DNA of 64,000 bases from Rossellomorea aquimaris (GTDB taxonomy: Bacteria; Bacillota; Bacilli; Bacillales; Bacillaceae_B). This document shows positions 52,514-60,580 of this stretch, one piece after another (positions within the stretch are counted from its first letter, which is position 1; every line of letters begins with the position of its first letter). A program made the position numbers and the translations under genes. The notes under the pieces were generated by a model. The model was not told where the DNA came from, searched no databases, and saw only the letters and a list, made by a program, of their open reading frames with translations. Where the stretch lies: contig NZ_JAIVAT010000010.1 of NCBI RefSeq assembly GCF_020172085.1, positions 1-64,000 of the forward strand, written 5' to 3'.

Positions 52514-53098
52514 ATGAACCGAATCCCATTACCTTCCACCTTTTACAAGCAGCCTACATTGGACCTCGCCAGGTCCCTGTTGGGGTGTGTTTTGGTGAAA
52601 GAGACAGAGGAAGGAACAGCTTCAGGGTATATAGTGGAAACAGAGGCGTATCTTGGGCCGGAAGACAGAGCAGCTCACAGTTTTGGAAACAGGCGTACGA
52701 AACGGACGGAAATCATGTTCCATGAAGCAGGGCGGATATATACATATGTCATGCATACACACTGTCTGGTGAACGTAGTGAGCGGGGAAGAGGAAAAGCC
52801 CGAGGCCATCCTCATCAGAGCGGTCGAGCCACTAGAGGGAGAGGCCCTGATGGAAAGCAGAAGACGAGGACATATGAAGAAGAATTGGACGAATGGTCCA
52901 GGGAAATTGACGAAAGCATTGGGCATCACCATGGAGGACTATGGGGGAAGCTTTTTAGAGCCACCGCTGACGATCACAAAAGGATTCGACCCAGAAAGCA
53001 TCTCATCTGGGAAACGGATAGGGATCGATAACACAGGGGAGGCAAAGGACTATCCTTGGCGTTTTTGGATCAGTGACAATCCTTATGTGTCAAGGTAA
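52514..53098 (+). CDS. 3-methyladenine DNA glycosylase (AAG/MPG family)
   Basis: A 194-residue DNA repair enzyme of the eukaryotic AAG type. ARSLLGCVLVKE, the catalytic-region VETEAYLGPEDRAAHS and NGPGKLTKALGI are typical. It excises alkylated purines. ATG 52514 follows AAGGAAGTGA; an in-frame start at 52493 lacks a site. The B. subtilis counterpart is YxlJ. Confidence 0.92.
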   Translation: MNRIPLPSTFYKQPTLDLARSLLGCVLVKETEEGTASGYIVETEAYLGPEDRAAHSFGNRRTKRTEIMFHEAGRIYTYVMHTHCLVNVVSGEEEKPEAILIRAVEPLEGEALMESRRRGHMKKNWTNGPGKLTKALGITMEDYGGSFLEPPLTITKGFDPESISSGKRIGIDNTGEAKDYPWRFWISDNPYVSR

Positions 53099-53206
53099 GG
53101 ATTTTCTTTATGAATTTTCAAATAATTTATGGAAAAACACACCCTAAAAGTACTAGTTTGTGGTATATTTTTCTTATAAGCATCTTCATAAACTGACAAT
53201 TCGACT

Positions 53207-53312
53207 GGGGGCTGTGAACCTAAATGATAGATGGGCGCTTACATTTAGGGGAGCCAGTAGCGCAACCGACCACATGCGAACGCGAGGAATGCGTTTTTGT
53301 GTGGTTTTTTTA
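53207..53312 (+). promoter_or_regulatory. structured leader with terminator before the EAL gene, candidate riboswitch
   Basis: CCTAAATG (53219-53226) pairs with CATTTAGG (53242-53249). The loop segment GCGCT (53235-53239) can pair with AGCGC (53259-53263), a pseudoknot. GGCT (53210-53213) and AGCC (53252-53255) close the element. A terminator-like hairpin follows: CCACA...AACGC with GCGTT...TGTGG (53270-53304), then seven T. I could not match it to a known riboswitch class. It may control the EAL phosphodiesterase. Confidence 0.6.
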
Positions 53313-53347
53313 TGAAAAAAAAAATAAAGAGAGAGTATAGGGGTCCT

Positions 53348-54058
53348 ATGAACATCTTTACTATTTTTCAAGACGACTTTATCTATCACGATTTTCAGCC
53401 ATTATATGATATGGGTGAACATCGAACCCTCTATGCTTACGAGGGACTGTTACGGAATACGTTTAACGAAAATCCCGAGAGTGTATTTCAATCGGCCATG
53501 AAAGCAAATATCCTGTACAAGCTTGATACTCTGTCCATTTCTAAAGCCCTTGATAGTTTCTCAAAGAACGGGCTTATGAACTGTAAGTTGTTTCTCAATA
53601 TTTATATTACAACCATCCTGCATCCGAGTTTTCACACGTTCTTCTCCGACCTTATGAACCGCTATCCAGACATAAAGGGACGACTTGTTCTCGAAATTAA
53701 CGAATCCAGTGCTGAAGAGCTATGGCAGAATCCTTTATTGAAAAAATCCCTGAAAGAACTGAAGCAATACGGTGTCTGGTATGCCATCGATGACTTCGGA
53801 CAAGGAACATCCTCTATAAAGAAATCGATTGAGTACGAGCCGGAAATCATTAAGCTGGACCGCTATTTTGCCATGAATTTGGCCCAGGATGAAAAGAAAC
53901 AGAGATTCCTCTCTTTCTTCAGTCAATTCTACGGAAGTGATACGTTGATTGTCCTGGAGGGAATAGAAACAAAACAGGATATGCAGGTTGCCAAGGAAAT
54001 CGGTATCACGATCGGACAAGGATTTTACTTGGGCAAGCCAAGTCAACTGTTGGCGTAG
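53348..54058 (+). CDS. stand-alone EAL-domain c-di-GMP phosphodiesterase
   Basis: A 236-residue single-domain protein. All the residues I expect for activity are there: E32 in E-G-L-L-R (the EAL motif), N84, E116 in LEINES, D148-D149 in DDFGQG, K169 in KLDR, E204 and E207 in EGIET, and Q224 in QGFYLGKP. It should hydrolyse c-di-GMP and so counter biofilm formation. No sensor domain or membrane span is present. ATG 53348 is preferred; ATG 53312 lies within the terminator T run. Confidence 0.88.
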   Translation: MNIFTIFQDDFIYHDFQPLYDMGEHRTLYAYEGLLRNTFNENPESVFQSAMKANILYKLDTLSISKALDSFSKNGLMNCKLFLNIYITTILHPSFHTFFSDLMNRYPDIKGRLVLEINESSAEELWQNPLLKKSLKELKQYGVWYAIDDFGQGTSSIKKSIEYEPEIIKLDRYFAMNLAQDEKKQRFLSFFSQFYGSDTLIVLEGIETKQDMQVAKEIGITIGQGFYLGKPSQLLA

Positions 54059-54068
54059 GGACAAAAAA

Positions 54069-54099
54069 GTGACTCTGGAGAAGGTGGGTCACTTTTTTT
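54069..54099 (+). terminator. EAL gene terminator
   Basis: GTGACTC and GGGTCAC form a 7-bp stem (one G-T or mismatch allowed), followed by seven T. Confidence 0.8.
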
Positions 54100-54183
54100 G
54101 TTATGGAATTGTCAGATTTGAAATAAAATTGAAAAATTTTAACATTTCAATTAAACTGAGGAAAAAGAGATAAAGGGGACACA

Positions 54184-56166
54184 ATGATGAAGTTTCTCAT
54201 CTTTCCGATTAAATTGATCTTCTATTATATTCTTGGTCTGATTGGGATTTTAGCCGTCAGTATCGCACCAGAAGTATTCAGGGAACGTGGATTATACAAT
54301 GTTGTAGGGTACCTTGAGGCATTTATAAAGTTTATCTTTGTCTTCCTGGATGGAGCAAATTGGAGTTACTCATACAAGGGGATTACCGTGGAATTTCTTG
54401 ATATGCTCTGGGGTCCATACGTATACTCCCTCCAGATTGTAGGTGGTGCTCTGGGGATTGGTCTTGGTGCTGCCTTTATTCTTACGATCTTCACCGTGTT
54501 TTTACCCCGACCGGTTACTTCGACACTTAAGAAAGGGTTAAACCTCTTAGAGACTGTGCCCGATTTAATGTTTGCGTTCATGCTTCAGCTTTTGATTGTC
54601 TATATCTTTAAATATTTTGGTGTGGAATTGATGAACTTTGCAGAGTACGGGGAAGAGAAGGTCTTTCTTGCCCCCATGATTACGTTGTCCATCATTCCCA
54701 TGATTTCTTTCTTTCGGATTCTCCTTTTCATTATGGAAGAAGAGCTGCTCAAGCCTCATATTGAATTCGCCCATAGTAAGGGGATGTCTAAGGGCAGGAT
54801 CCTGTTTTCTCATGTACTGAAAAATATTTCTCCAAGTTTGTTTTATCATGGAAAGTTGATCGTATGGGGCATGTTATCCAGTTTATTTATCATCGAAACG
54901 ATTTTTAATATGAAAGGGATCACCTATTATATCATCCAGGATTTCCGGCCGATGGTGATCGCCATCTCTTTAATCATGATCTATACACCTTTCTTTGTGG
55001 TGTATCAAGGGGTATACCTGTGGATCAACCATGAGAGCAGCGAGGATTATACGAAATATAAAAGAGATAAAACAAAGTGGACTGAATGGAAGATATGGAG
55101 CATTCTTTCGACCATCCGGAAGCTGTGGTGGCAGCATATGCATAACAGCAAGTTTGCCATCGGATTTAGCATCATTTTCGGTTTGATTGCTACGAGCTTC
55201 CTTTATTCAACGTTGAAGGAAGAGCCGATTAAACAGATTCAATTTATGAAGAATGATGAGGGCCGGATCATAAGCGCCCCTCCACATAAACCGTTTGGTG
55301 ACATGATTCTGGGATCCGATTTCTTCGGTTACAGTATCCTGGATCAGCTTATCGTAGGTGCCAAATATACACTGTTATTTGCCTTGATTGTCGCTTCTCT
55401 GAGGGTGATCGGCGGATTCTACCTTGGTATTGGCTATCATTTTCACTTGAAAGAGAACAGGAAGAATTGGCTTGACCGCATGGTGGATTCCATTCACTTT
55501 CTGCCCCTGAGCCTAATCGCGTATCTTCTATTAAGGCCGGTGCTTTGGGGGTTGCCTGTGTTAGGATGGGATCACTCTATTTTTGAAAGGCTGGTATTTG
55601 AAGCGGTAGTGTTGACGATTCTGGTCCTTCCGTTGACAACAGTGCTGATTGGGAATGAACTGAAGCAAATCGGAAAACAGGATTTCGTCCTTTCGGCAAA
55701 GCTGCTTGGCGGAAGCAATAAGCACCTGCTCTGGACGCATCTTTTTCCACATCTTGCCCCGAGGTTATTCATCATTTGGGGGCAGCAATTCATCCAGACG
55801 CTTCTCATTCTAGTCCATCTTGGTTTATTCCATCTCTTCCTTGGTGGAACGATCATCACTTTCGGTGATATGCCGGATCCCCCAAAATCCGGGACGTTTG
55901 AATGGTCCGGTCTGATCAGTTCCACGAAGAACTCTCTTATGACCGGGAAGTATTGGATCGTCATCGCCCCTTTAGTCGCCTTCATGATCGCCATCATCGC
56001 CATGCAGCTGATTGTACAGGGGGTAAAAGAAATCCAACAGACGAAGGTCGGGGTCCTAGTGAACAACAAGCCAATCAAAGTAAAGGGTCCGTTGGATAAA
56101 AAGAAAACGAAGATGCCAGTTGTGGAAGACTTCCAAATGGCCCGTCAGCAAACCTTTAAAGGATAA
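54184..56166 (+). CDS. fused DppB-DppC-like ABC permease
   Basis: A 660-residue membrane protein holding two permease halves. The N-terminal half (1 to about 285) resembles DppB/OppB, with an E-A-A-like loop EFAHSKGMSKGRILFSHVLKN. A charged linker (290-320) leads to the DppC/OppC-like half, with SAKLLGGSNKHLLWTHLFPH as its E-A-A-like loop. Fusion into one chain is unusual: peptide/nickel systems normally encode two permeases. No ATPase or substrate-binding gene lies next to it. It may pair with subunits encoded elsewhere. Confidence 0.8.
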   Translation: MMKFLIFPIKLIFYYILGLIGILAVSIAPEVFRERGLYNVVGYLEAFIKFIFVFLDGANWSYSYKGITVEFLDMLWGPYVYSLQIVGGALGIGLGAAFILTIFTVFLPRPVTSTLKKGLNLLETVPDLMFAFMLQLLIVYIFKYFGVELMNFAEYGEEKVFLAPMITLSIIPMISFFRILLFIMEEELLKPHIEFAHSKGMSKGRILFSHVLKNISPSLFYHGKLIVWGMLSSLFIIETIFNMKGITYYIIQDFRPMVIAISLIMIYTPFFVVYQGVYLWINHESSEDYTKYKRDKTKWTEWKIWSILSTIRKLWWQHMHNSKFAIGFSIIFGLIATSFLYSTLKEEPIKQIQFMKNDEGRIISAPPHKPFGDMILGSDFFGYSILDQLIVGAKYTLLFALIVASLRVIGGFYLGIGYHFHLKENRKNWLDRMVDSIHFLPLSLIAYLLLRPVLWGLPVLGWDHSIFERLVFEAVVLTILVLPLTTVLIGNELKQIGKQDFVLSAKLLGGSNKHLLWTHLFPHLAPRLFIIWGQQFIQTLLILVHLGLFHLFLGGTIITFGDMPDPPKSGTFEWSGLISSTKNSLMTGKYWIVIAPLVAFMIAIIAMQLIVQGVKEIQQTKVGVLVNNKPIKVKGPLDKKKTKMPVVEDFQMARQQTFKG

Positions 56167-56178
56167 GGAGGAGGCACA

Positions 56179-56640
56179 ATGACTAGAAAGAGTCCGAAAC
56201 TGCCCCTGACTGATAAGGAACGGTCCGCCCTTCGTAAAGGGAAGATCCGGTTGGGGGATATTCATGACTTGCCGCCTGAGCGACTAGGGGAAATGCTGGA
56301 CATTCCTTTAGACAGATCCCGTTATTTAGTCGGGATGTCCATTTTTCAACAGATTCCATCCATCGGGCCCAATATGGCTCATAATGTCGTAGAAGATCTG
56401 GGTTTCTATACCTTTGAAGAAATAAAGGATGAAAAAGGGGAAGAACTCATCATCGAATTAGAGAAAAAATACGGTGTTTGGATGGACCCCTGTGTCGAAG
56501 ACTCATTAAGATGTGTCGTTCACCACGCGAATCACCCGGAAAGCACCAAAAACTGGTGGGACTTCACCGCAGACAGAAAAACCCACCGCCAAACCCACGG
56601 CTACCCAAAAGACCGCCCCACCAAAGCCTGGGATGAATAG
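56179..56640 (+). CDS. Cdd1-like helix-hairpin-helix protein
   Basis: A 153-residue protein like the 'pathogenicity locus' Cdd1 family: FQQIPSIGPNMAHNVVEDLGF is a helix-hairpin-helix of the DNA-binding type, followed by VEDSLRCVVHHA and WWDFT. The role is unknown. The last 120 bases are strongly C-rich, unlike the rest of the gene. AAGGAGGAGG precedes the ATG. Confidence 0.82.
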   Translation: MTRKSPKLPLTDKERSALRKGKIRLGDIHDLPPERLGEMLDIPLDRSRYLVGMSIFQQIPSIGPNMAHNVVEDLGFYTFEEIKDEKGEELIIELEKKYGVWMDPCVEDSLRCVVHHANHPESTKNWWDFTADRKTHRQTHGYPKDRPTKAWDE

Positions 56641-56653
56641 AGACTCTTCACCA

Positions 56654-56686
56654 AGCCAGGAAGCAAAACACGCTTCCTGGCTTTTT
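56654..56686 (+). terminator. terminator after the Cdd1-like gene
   Basis: AGCCAGGAAGC and GCTTCCTGGCT form a perfect 11-bp stem with a 7-base loop, followed by TTTT. Confidence 0.85.
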
Positions 56687-56762
56687 GATGGATGAGGGAC
56701 GGACCTCCACTCGTATATCCTCTCTAAAATGGACATCATAATGAAAAAAGGAGTGATATGAG

Positions 56763-57548
56763 TTGAGAATCCTGCTTATCTTTTTCTTGCTGACGTTCTC
56801 CGTCCAAACATCCGTTTCTGCAAGAAACATCCTTCCCTATCCTGCCCATCATAATGAATTGGCGATTGTGATAGATGATCTGGGTAATGGTATGAAAGGA
56901 ACGAAAGAGATACTGAATCTGCCTGTGACATTGACAATTGCCGTCATGCCTTTTTTGCCAACGACCAGAAAAGATGCAGAAAAAGCCCACGAGAATGGCC
57001 ATGAAGTCATCATCCACCTTCCGATGGAACCGATGCACGGGAAAGCGAGCTGGCTTGGACCCGGGGCCATCACGACCTCCCTTTCCGATGAAGAAATCAG
57101 AAAGAGAGTGGAGCAGGCCATCAAAGAGGTTCCTTATGCAGTTGGCATCAACCATCATATGGGCTCGAAGGCAACAGCGGATGAGCGGGTCATGCGGATT
57201 GTACTTGATATTTGTAAGGAAAACGGCTTATTTTATCTGGATAGTAAAACTACAGGAAAGAGCGTCATTCCTCAGCTTGCCAAAGAACTGGGAGTGCCGT
57301 ATCTGGAAAACGAACTATTCTTTGATGACGTCTATACGATCCAGCATATCGGAAAGCAGGCAAGACTCCTTTCGAAAGAATTGGATCATGACAATGCAAC
57401 CATTGCGATTGGCCACGTCGGGGTCACGGGAATGAAGGTGGCAACCATGCTTAAGGAATTCCTGCCCCTTTATGAAAAGAAGGCCACGATTGTCCCATTG
57501 TCAGATCTTATACCGGAGTATCATTTGATTGACGAGAGCATGCCTTGA
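56763..57548 (+). CDS. divergent polysaccharide deacetylase (YibQ-like)
   Basis: A 261-residue exported protein. A signal peptide (residues 1-20) is followed by LAIVIDDLGN, the metal-binding IDDxG start of the YibQ/divergent deacetylase family, then VIIHLPMEPM, NHHMGSKAT and IGHVG. It starts at TTG 56763, 9 bases after AAAGGAGTGA. Substrate unknown. Confidence 0.87.
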   Translation: MRILLIFFLLTFSVQTSVSARNILPYPAHHNELAIVIDDLGNGMKGTKEILNLPVTLTIAVMPFLPTTRKDAEKAHENGHEVIIHLPMEPMHGKASWLGPGAITTSLSDEEIRKRVEQAIKEVPYAVGINHHMGSKATADERVMRIVLDICKENGLFYLDSKTTGKSVIPQLAKELGVPYLENELFFDDVYTIQHIGKQARLLSKELDHDNATIAIGHVGVTGMKVATMLKEFLPLYEKKATIVPLSDLIPEYHLIDESMP

Positions 57549-57659
57549 TTGATGAGGGCTTTCGAGGCAAATGTAAATCTTTCGTTAAACGGGTGCATAT
57601 TTTTTTGTGAAAAGATTCCTCTCCCTTATAATCAGGAGATAAGAAGGAGATGATTCGAA

Positions 57660-58415
57660 ATGGATTATGCAATTGTGACAGGAGCAACAAGAGGCTTAGG
57701 GGAGTCCATTGCCAAGGGTTTTATAGAAAAGGGCATCGGCGTCATGAATATTTCCCGTACAGATAATGAGAGCTTACAAAGGCTGGCACGTGAAAAAGAA
57801 GTGTCGTATGAATTCTTCCATTGTGATCTTTCTCAAACCGTGCAAACAGAATCCGTTTTTCGTGAGGTCGGAGCCAGGGCATTTAAATCTGAAGCTGATT
57901 CAATCTATGTTGTGCAAAATGCGGGAGTGGTGACACCGATCAATCCGTCTGGTGAAGTGGATACCGGAGCACTTGAAATGAGTGTACATGTCAACCTGCT
58001 TTCTCCCATGATAGCCACCAATGAATTGATCAAAGCAGCAGAAGGTTCTTCTTCCAAAATGACCATGGTTAACATCAGCTCTGGTGCAGGGAGCCGTCCT
58101 GTTTATGGTTGGAGTACGTATTGTGCAACGAAAGCAGGCGTCAATATGCTGACGGAAACCGTGAGCCTGGAGCTTACCAATAAGCATAGCCGCCATCAAG
58201 TCATCGCCTTCAGTCCAGGGGTGATGGATACCGATATGCAGGGGGAAATCCGTTCTTCATCTAAGGAATCCTTTGCTGATGTTGAATCATTCCAGCGCTA
58301 CAAAGACGAGGGCATGCTTCGCAGCACAGATACGGTTGCAGATGTATTATTGAAGCTCATCACTGAAAGTGAAATTGAAAGTGGAAAGCTTTATCATGTG
58401 AATGACTTATTATAA
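57660..58415 (+). CDS. SDR oxidoreductase, YueD-like
   Basis: A 251-residue short-chain dehydrogenase: VTGATRGLGESIAKG (cofactor loop), NAGV, S-S-G-A-G-S and Y-x-x-x-K as YCATKAG. It resembles B. subtilis YueD, known as a benzil reductase in vitro. The natural substrate is unknown. AAGGAGATG precedes the ATG. Confidence 0.88.
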   Translation: MDYAIVTGATRGLGESIAKGFIEKGIGVMNISRTDNESLQRLAREKEVSYEFFHCDLSQTVQTESVFREVGARAFKSEADSIYVVQNAGVVTPINPSGEVDTGALEMSVHVNLLSPMIATNELIKAAEGSSSKMTMVNISSGAGSRPVYGWSTYCATKAGVNMLTETVSLELTNKHSRHQVIAFSPGVMDTDMQGEIRSSSKESFADVESFQRYKDEGMLRSTDTVADVLLKLITESEIESGKLYHVNDLL

Positions 58416-58422
58416 GAGAGTG

Positions 58423-58454
58423 AGCAGATTCCGGGAAGCGGGATCTGCTTTTTT
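58423..58454 (+). terminator. SDR gene terminator
   Basis: AGCAGATTCC and GGATCTGCT pair with one unpaired base around a short loop, followed by TTTTT. Confidence 0.8.
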
Positions 58455-58506
58455 GAGGTTGTTGTTAGTGTCTAGACGATAAAGAATCTTGTGGTATTTA
58501 CGGAGT

Positions 58507-58590
58507 TGGCCCGATAAGTGCTTAGAGTGGCCCGAAAAACGTCAAAAGTGGCCCAATAAGTGCTTAAAATGGTCCAATAAACAATCAAAA
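58507..58590. repeat. four 21-bp tandem repeats
   Basis: Four units of exactly 21 bp start at 58507, 58528, 58549 and 58570, each beginning TGGCCCGA/TGGCCCAA/TGGTCCAA. Units 1 and 3 share AAGTGCTTA. The period is 7 codons, so one frame reads as heptapeptides W-P-x-K-x-x-x; I do not think it is a gene. Confidence 0.85.
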
Positions 58591-58624
58591 CTGCCGCGAC
58601 ATTCATACAACCCTATCCAAAAAC

Positions 58625-58657
58625 AAAAAAGAGACAAATCCCGAAAGATTTGTCTCT
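58625..58657 (-). terminator. terminator of the NhaC-type transporter gene
   Basis: GAGACAAATC and GATTTGTCTC form a perfect 10-bp stem. On the minus strand it is followed by TTTTTTG. Confidence 0.85.
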
Positions 58658-58666
58658 TTAAAATCA

Positions 58667-59986
58667 TTATGAAGACTGAATCGGATCTCCATCTGGAACG
58701 GGATTGCGAGTGAACTTTGGAAGGGCGAATTGAATTGCAATTAATCCGCAAACCGCAATCAATACTGGATAGAAGGCATATGGAATGATGCTGAGCGGTG
58801 ATATGCCGGCTACTTCTGCCACGAGCAGTGCCTGTGCCCCATATGGGATCAAGCCTTGGATGGCACAAGAGAAAATATCCAGGATACTAGCTGATTTACG
58901 GGCATCCACTCCATATCGTTCGCTAAGCGTTTTGGCAAGTGGACCTGCAATGATGATGGAAATGGTATTATTCGCAGTACAAAGATTTGTTGCACTGACT
59001 AACCCCGCGGTAGCAAGCTGTGCTCCCTGAGGGGATTTGATCTTACGGGTGGCTTGATACAGGATTGCCTGGATTCCACCGTTATGACGGATCAGTTCGA
59101 CCACGCCTCCAATCAGGATGGAAAGGATTACAATCTCAGCCATCCCTGTCATTCCGTCAGCTACACTGCCAAAATAACTCGATGGGGTGAAGCTTCCATC
59201 CACAAATCCGATGATTCCTGCCAACAGGATTCCGCCTAATAGAACAACAAATACGTTCAATCCTGCAAGGGCTCCGATTATGACTCCAAGGTAAGGCAGG
59301 ATTTTAACCCAATTAAAGCTTTCCGCCTCTACTGAGGATGGAGTGCCAAGCGTCAGGATAAACAGGATCACCATGGTGATGATGGCTGCCGGTAATACAA
59401 TGAAGAAGTTCACTTTGAACTTGTCCTTCATTTCCGTTTTCTGTGTACGGACAGCAGCGATGGTTGTATCCGAAATAAACGATAAGTTATCTCCGAACAT
59501 CGCTCCACCAATAACGGTTGCCATGGCAAGGGGCAGGGAAATATCTGCTCCTGAGCTGATTCCCGCTCCGATGGGGGCAAGGGCTGCAATCGTCCCCATG
59601 GATGTTCCCATTGATAAAGAGATGAATGCGGCAATGATAAACAATCCAACAATGATTAAGTTACCCGGAAGCACAGATAGGGCAAAGTTGACGGTTGAAT
59701 CAACGGCTCCCATCTTTTCTGCCACTCCTGAAAAGGCTCCTGCTAACAGGAAGATGAAGACCATAATCATGATGTCGGGATGACCAGCGCCTTTAGCGAA
59801 CCGTTCAATCTTAGCGGTCAACGACTCTTTACGGTTCATAACTAGGGCAACGACCGATGCAATGATGATGGATACGAGTACAGGAAATGCATAAAAATCT
59901 CCCGAAATGATACCTGCTCCAAGGAACAGGGAAACAAATATGATCAAGGGCAATAAAGCCAATAGATTTCCTTTTTCTTGATTCAT
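58667..59986 (-). CDS. NhaC-superfamily transporter, likely methionine transporter MetT
   Basis: A 439-residue membrane protein with about 11 spans; GGAMFGDNLSFISDTT is the NhaC signature. NhaC proteins are annotated as Na+/H+ antiporters, but SAM-riboswitch control is the basis for predicting methionine transporters (MetT) in this superfamily. Such a riboswitch lies just upstream. The start is ATG 59986, behind AAAGGAGTG; a longer frame from 60067 runs into the terminator hairpin. Transport of methionine is inferred from regulation. Confidence 0.85.
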   Translation of the reverse strand: MNQEKGNLLALLPLIIFVSLFLGAGIISGDFYAFPVLVSIIIASVVALVMNRKESLTAKIERFAKGAGHPDIMIMVFIFLLAGAFSGVAEKMGAVDSTVNFALSVLPGNLIIVGLFIIAAFISLSMGTSMGTIAALAPIGAGISSGADISLPLAMATVIGGAMFGDNLSFISDTTIAAVRTQKTEMKDKFKVNFFIVLPAAIITMVILFILTLGTPSSVEAESFNWVKILPYLGVIIGALAGLNVFVVLLGGILLAGIIGFVDGSFTPSSYFGSVADGMTGMAEIVILSILIGGVVELIRHNGGIQAILYQATRKIKSPQGAQLATAGLVSATNLCTANNTISIIIAGPLAKTLSERYGVDARKSASILDIFSCAIQGLIPYGAQALLVAEVAGISPLSIIPYAFYPVLIAVCGLIAIQFALPKFTRNPVPDGDPIQSS

Positions 59987-60020
59987 GCTAACACTCCTTT
60001 GTCTTGGTGTGAAATGAAAT

Positions 60021-60052
60021 AAAAAACCTCTTCTTATATAAGAAGAGGTTTC
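60021..60052 (-). terminator. SAM-riboswitch terminator
   Basis: AAACCTCTTCTTATA and TATAAGAAGAGGTTT pair almost fully, and on the minus strand are followed by a T run. It is the expression platform of the riboswitch. Confidence 0.88.
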
Positions 60053-60071
60053 ATTCAAACGAAACACTCTC

Positions 60072-60176
60072 CTTATCTTTCAAGCATTACGCTTGCTGGA
60101 TGTGGCACAGCACTCACATAGAGTCCGCTGCCGAGACATCACAGGGCCAGTCCCTCCGTCTCTCTGGATAAGAAGA
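60072..60176 (-). promoter_or_regulatory. SAM (S-box) riboswitch
   Basis: On the minus strand the conserved S-box elements are seen: CTTATCCAGAG, GGAGGGACTGGCCCTGTGA, CGGCAGC, and the closing AAAGATAAGGAG. P1 is CTTATC with GATAAG. S-adenosylmethionine binding favours the terminator, so the transporter gene is off when methionine is plentiful. Confidence 0.93.
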
Positions 60177-60253
60177 TATGTTATTTACTTGTTTTAAAAT
60201 ATACTTCCATACTTTAAAGGGTTTCATCAAAAAAGTCAAACCGGAAAATATTG

Positions 60254-60443
60254 TGAACCAAAAGCGGAAGCGGCTCGACCAGGCCCGACAAGCATAAGGC
60301 GAGAGCGTCAGAAAGGCGTCTTTTGCCTTTTTGACGTTCTTGACTTATGACCTCGAGGGCCTAGCCGCTGCAGCTGGATGAACCAAAAGCGGAAGCGGCT
60401 CGACCAGGCCCGACAAGCAAAAGGCGAAAGCGTCAGAAAGGAG
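60254..60443. repeat. pair of GC-rich dispersed repeats with inverted parts
   Basis: A stretch of about 60 bases starting TGAACCAAAAGCGGAAGCGG occurs at 60254 and again at 60379, with few differences. Between them, GACCTCGAGGGCCTAGCCGCTGC is a partial inverted complement of the first copy, so 60258-60375 can fold into a long imperfect hairpin. The region 60180-60565 holds no other feature apart from the start of the next gene's leader. Confidence 0.75.
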
Positions 60444-60580
60444 CATTGATCCATCTCTTTCCCATCATCAGTCCTCCTGAAAAAGTATGACTTTATCCAT
60501 AAAAAGGCATGAATTCATAGACAATTGAACAGTCAGGGTCTACTATAAGATAGACAAAAAACATCTTGGAGGATACGGTA

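Noticed and set aside
53207-53312. Assignment of the EAL leader as a c-di-GMP-I, ZTP, fluoride or preQ1 riboswitch
   Set aside because: The conserved core strings of those classes, as I remember them, are absent.
55572-56078. A 168-residue minus-strand ORF in the permease gene
   Set aside because: It mirrors the permease coding frame, with no ribosome site or family resemblance.
58507-58590. CRISPR array
   Set aside because: The units are contiguous 21-bp tandem repeats without unique spacers, and no cas gene is near.
58489-58713. A 74-residue plus-strand ORF with heptapeptide repeats
   Set aside because: The repeats come from 21-bp tandem DNA units; no ribosome site, and it runs into the transporter terminator and gene end.
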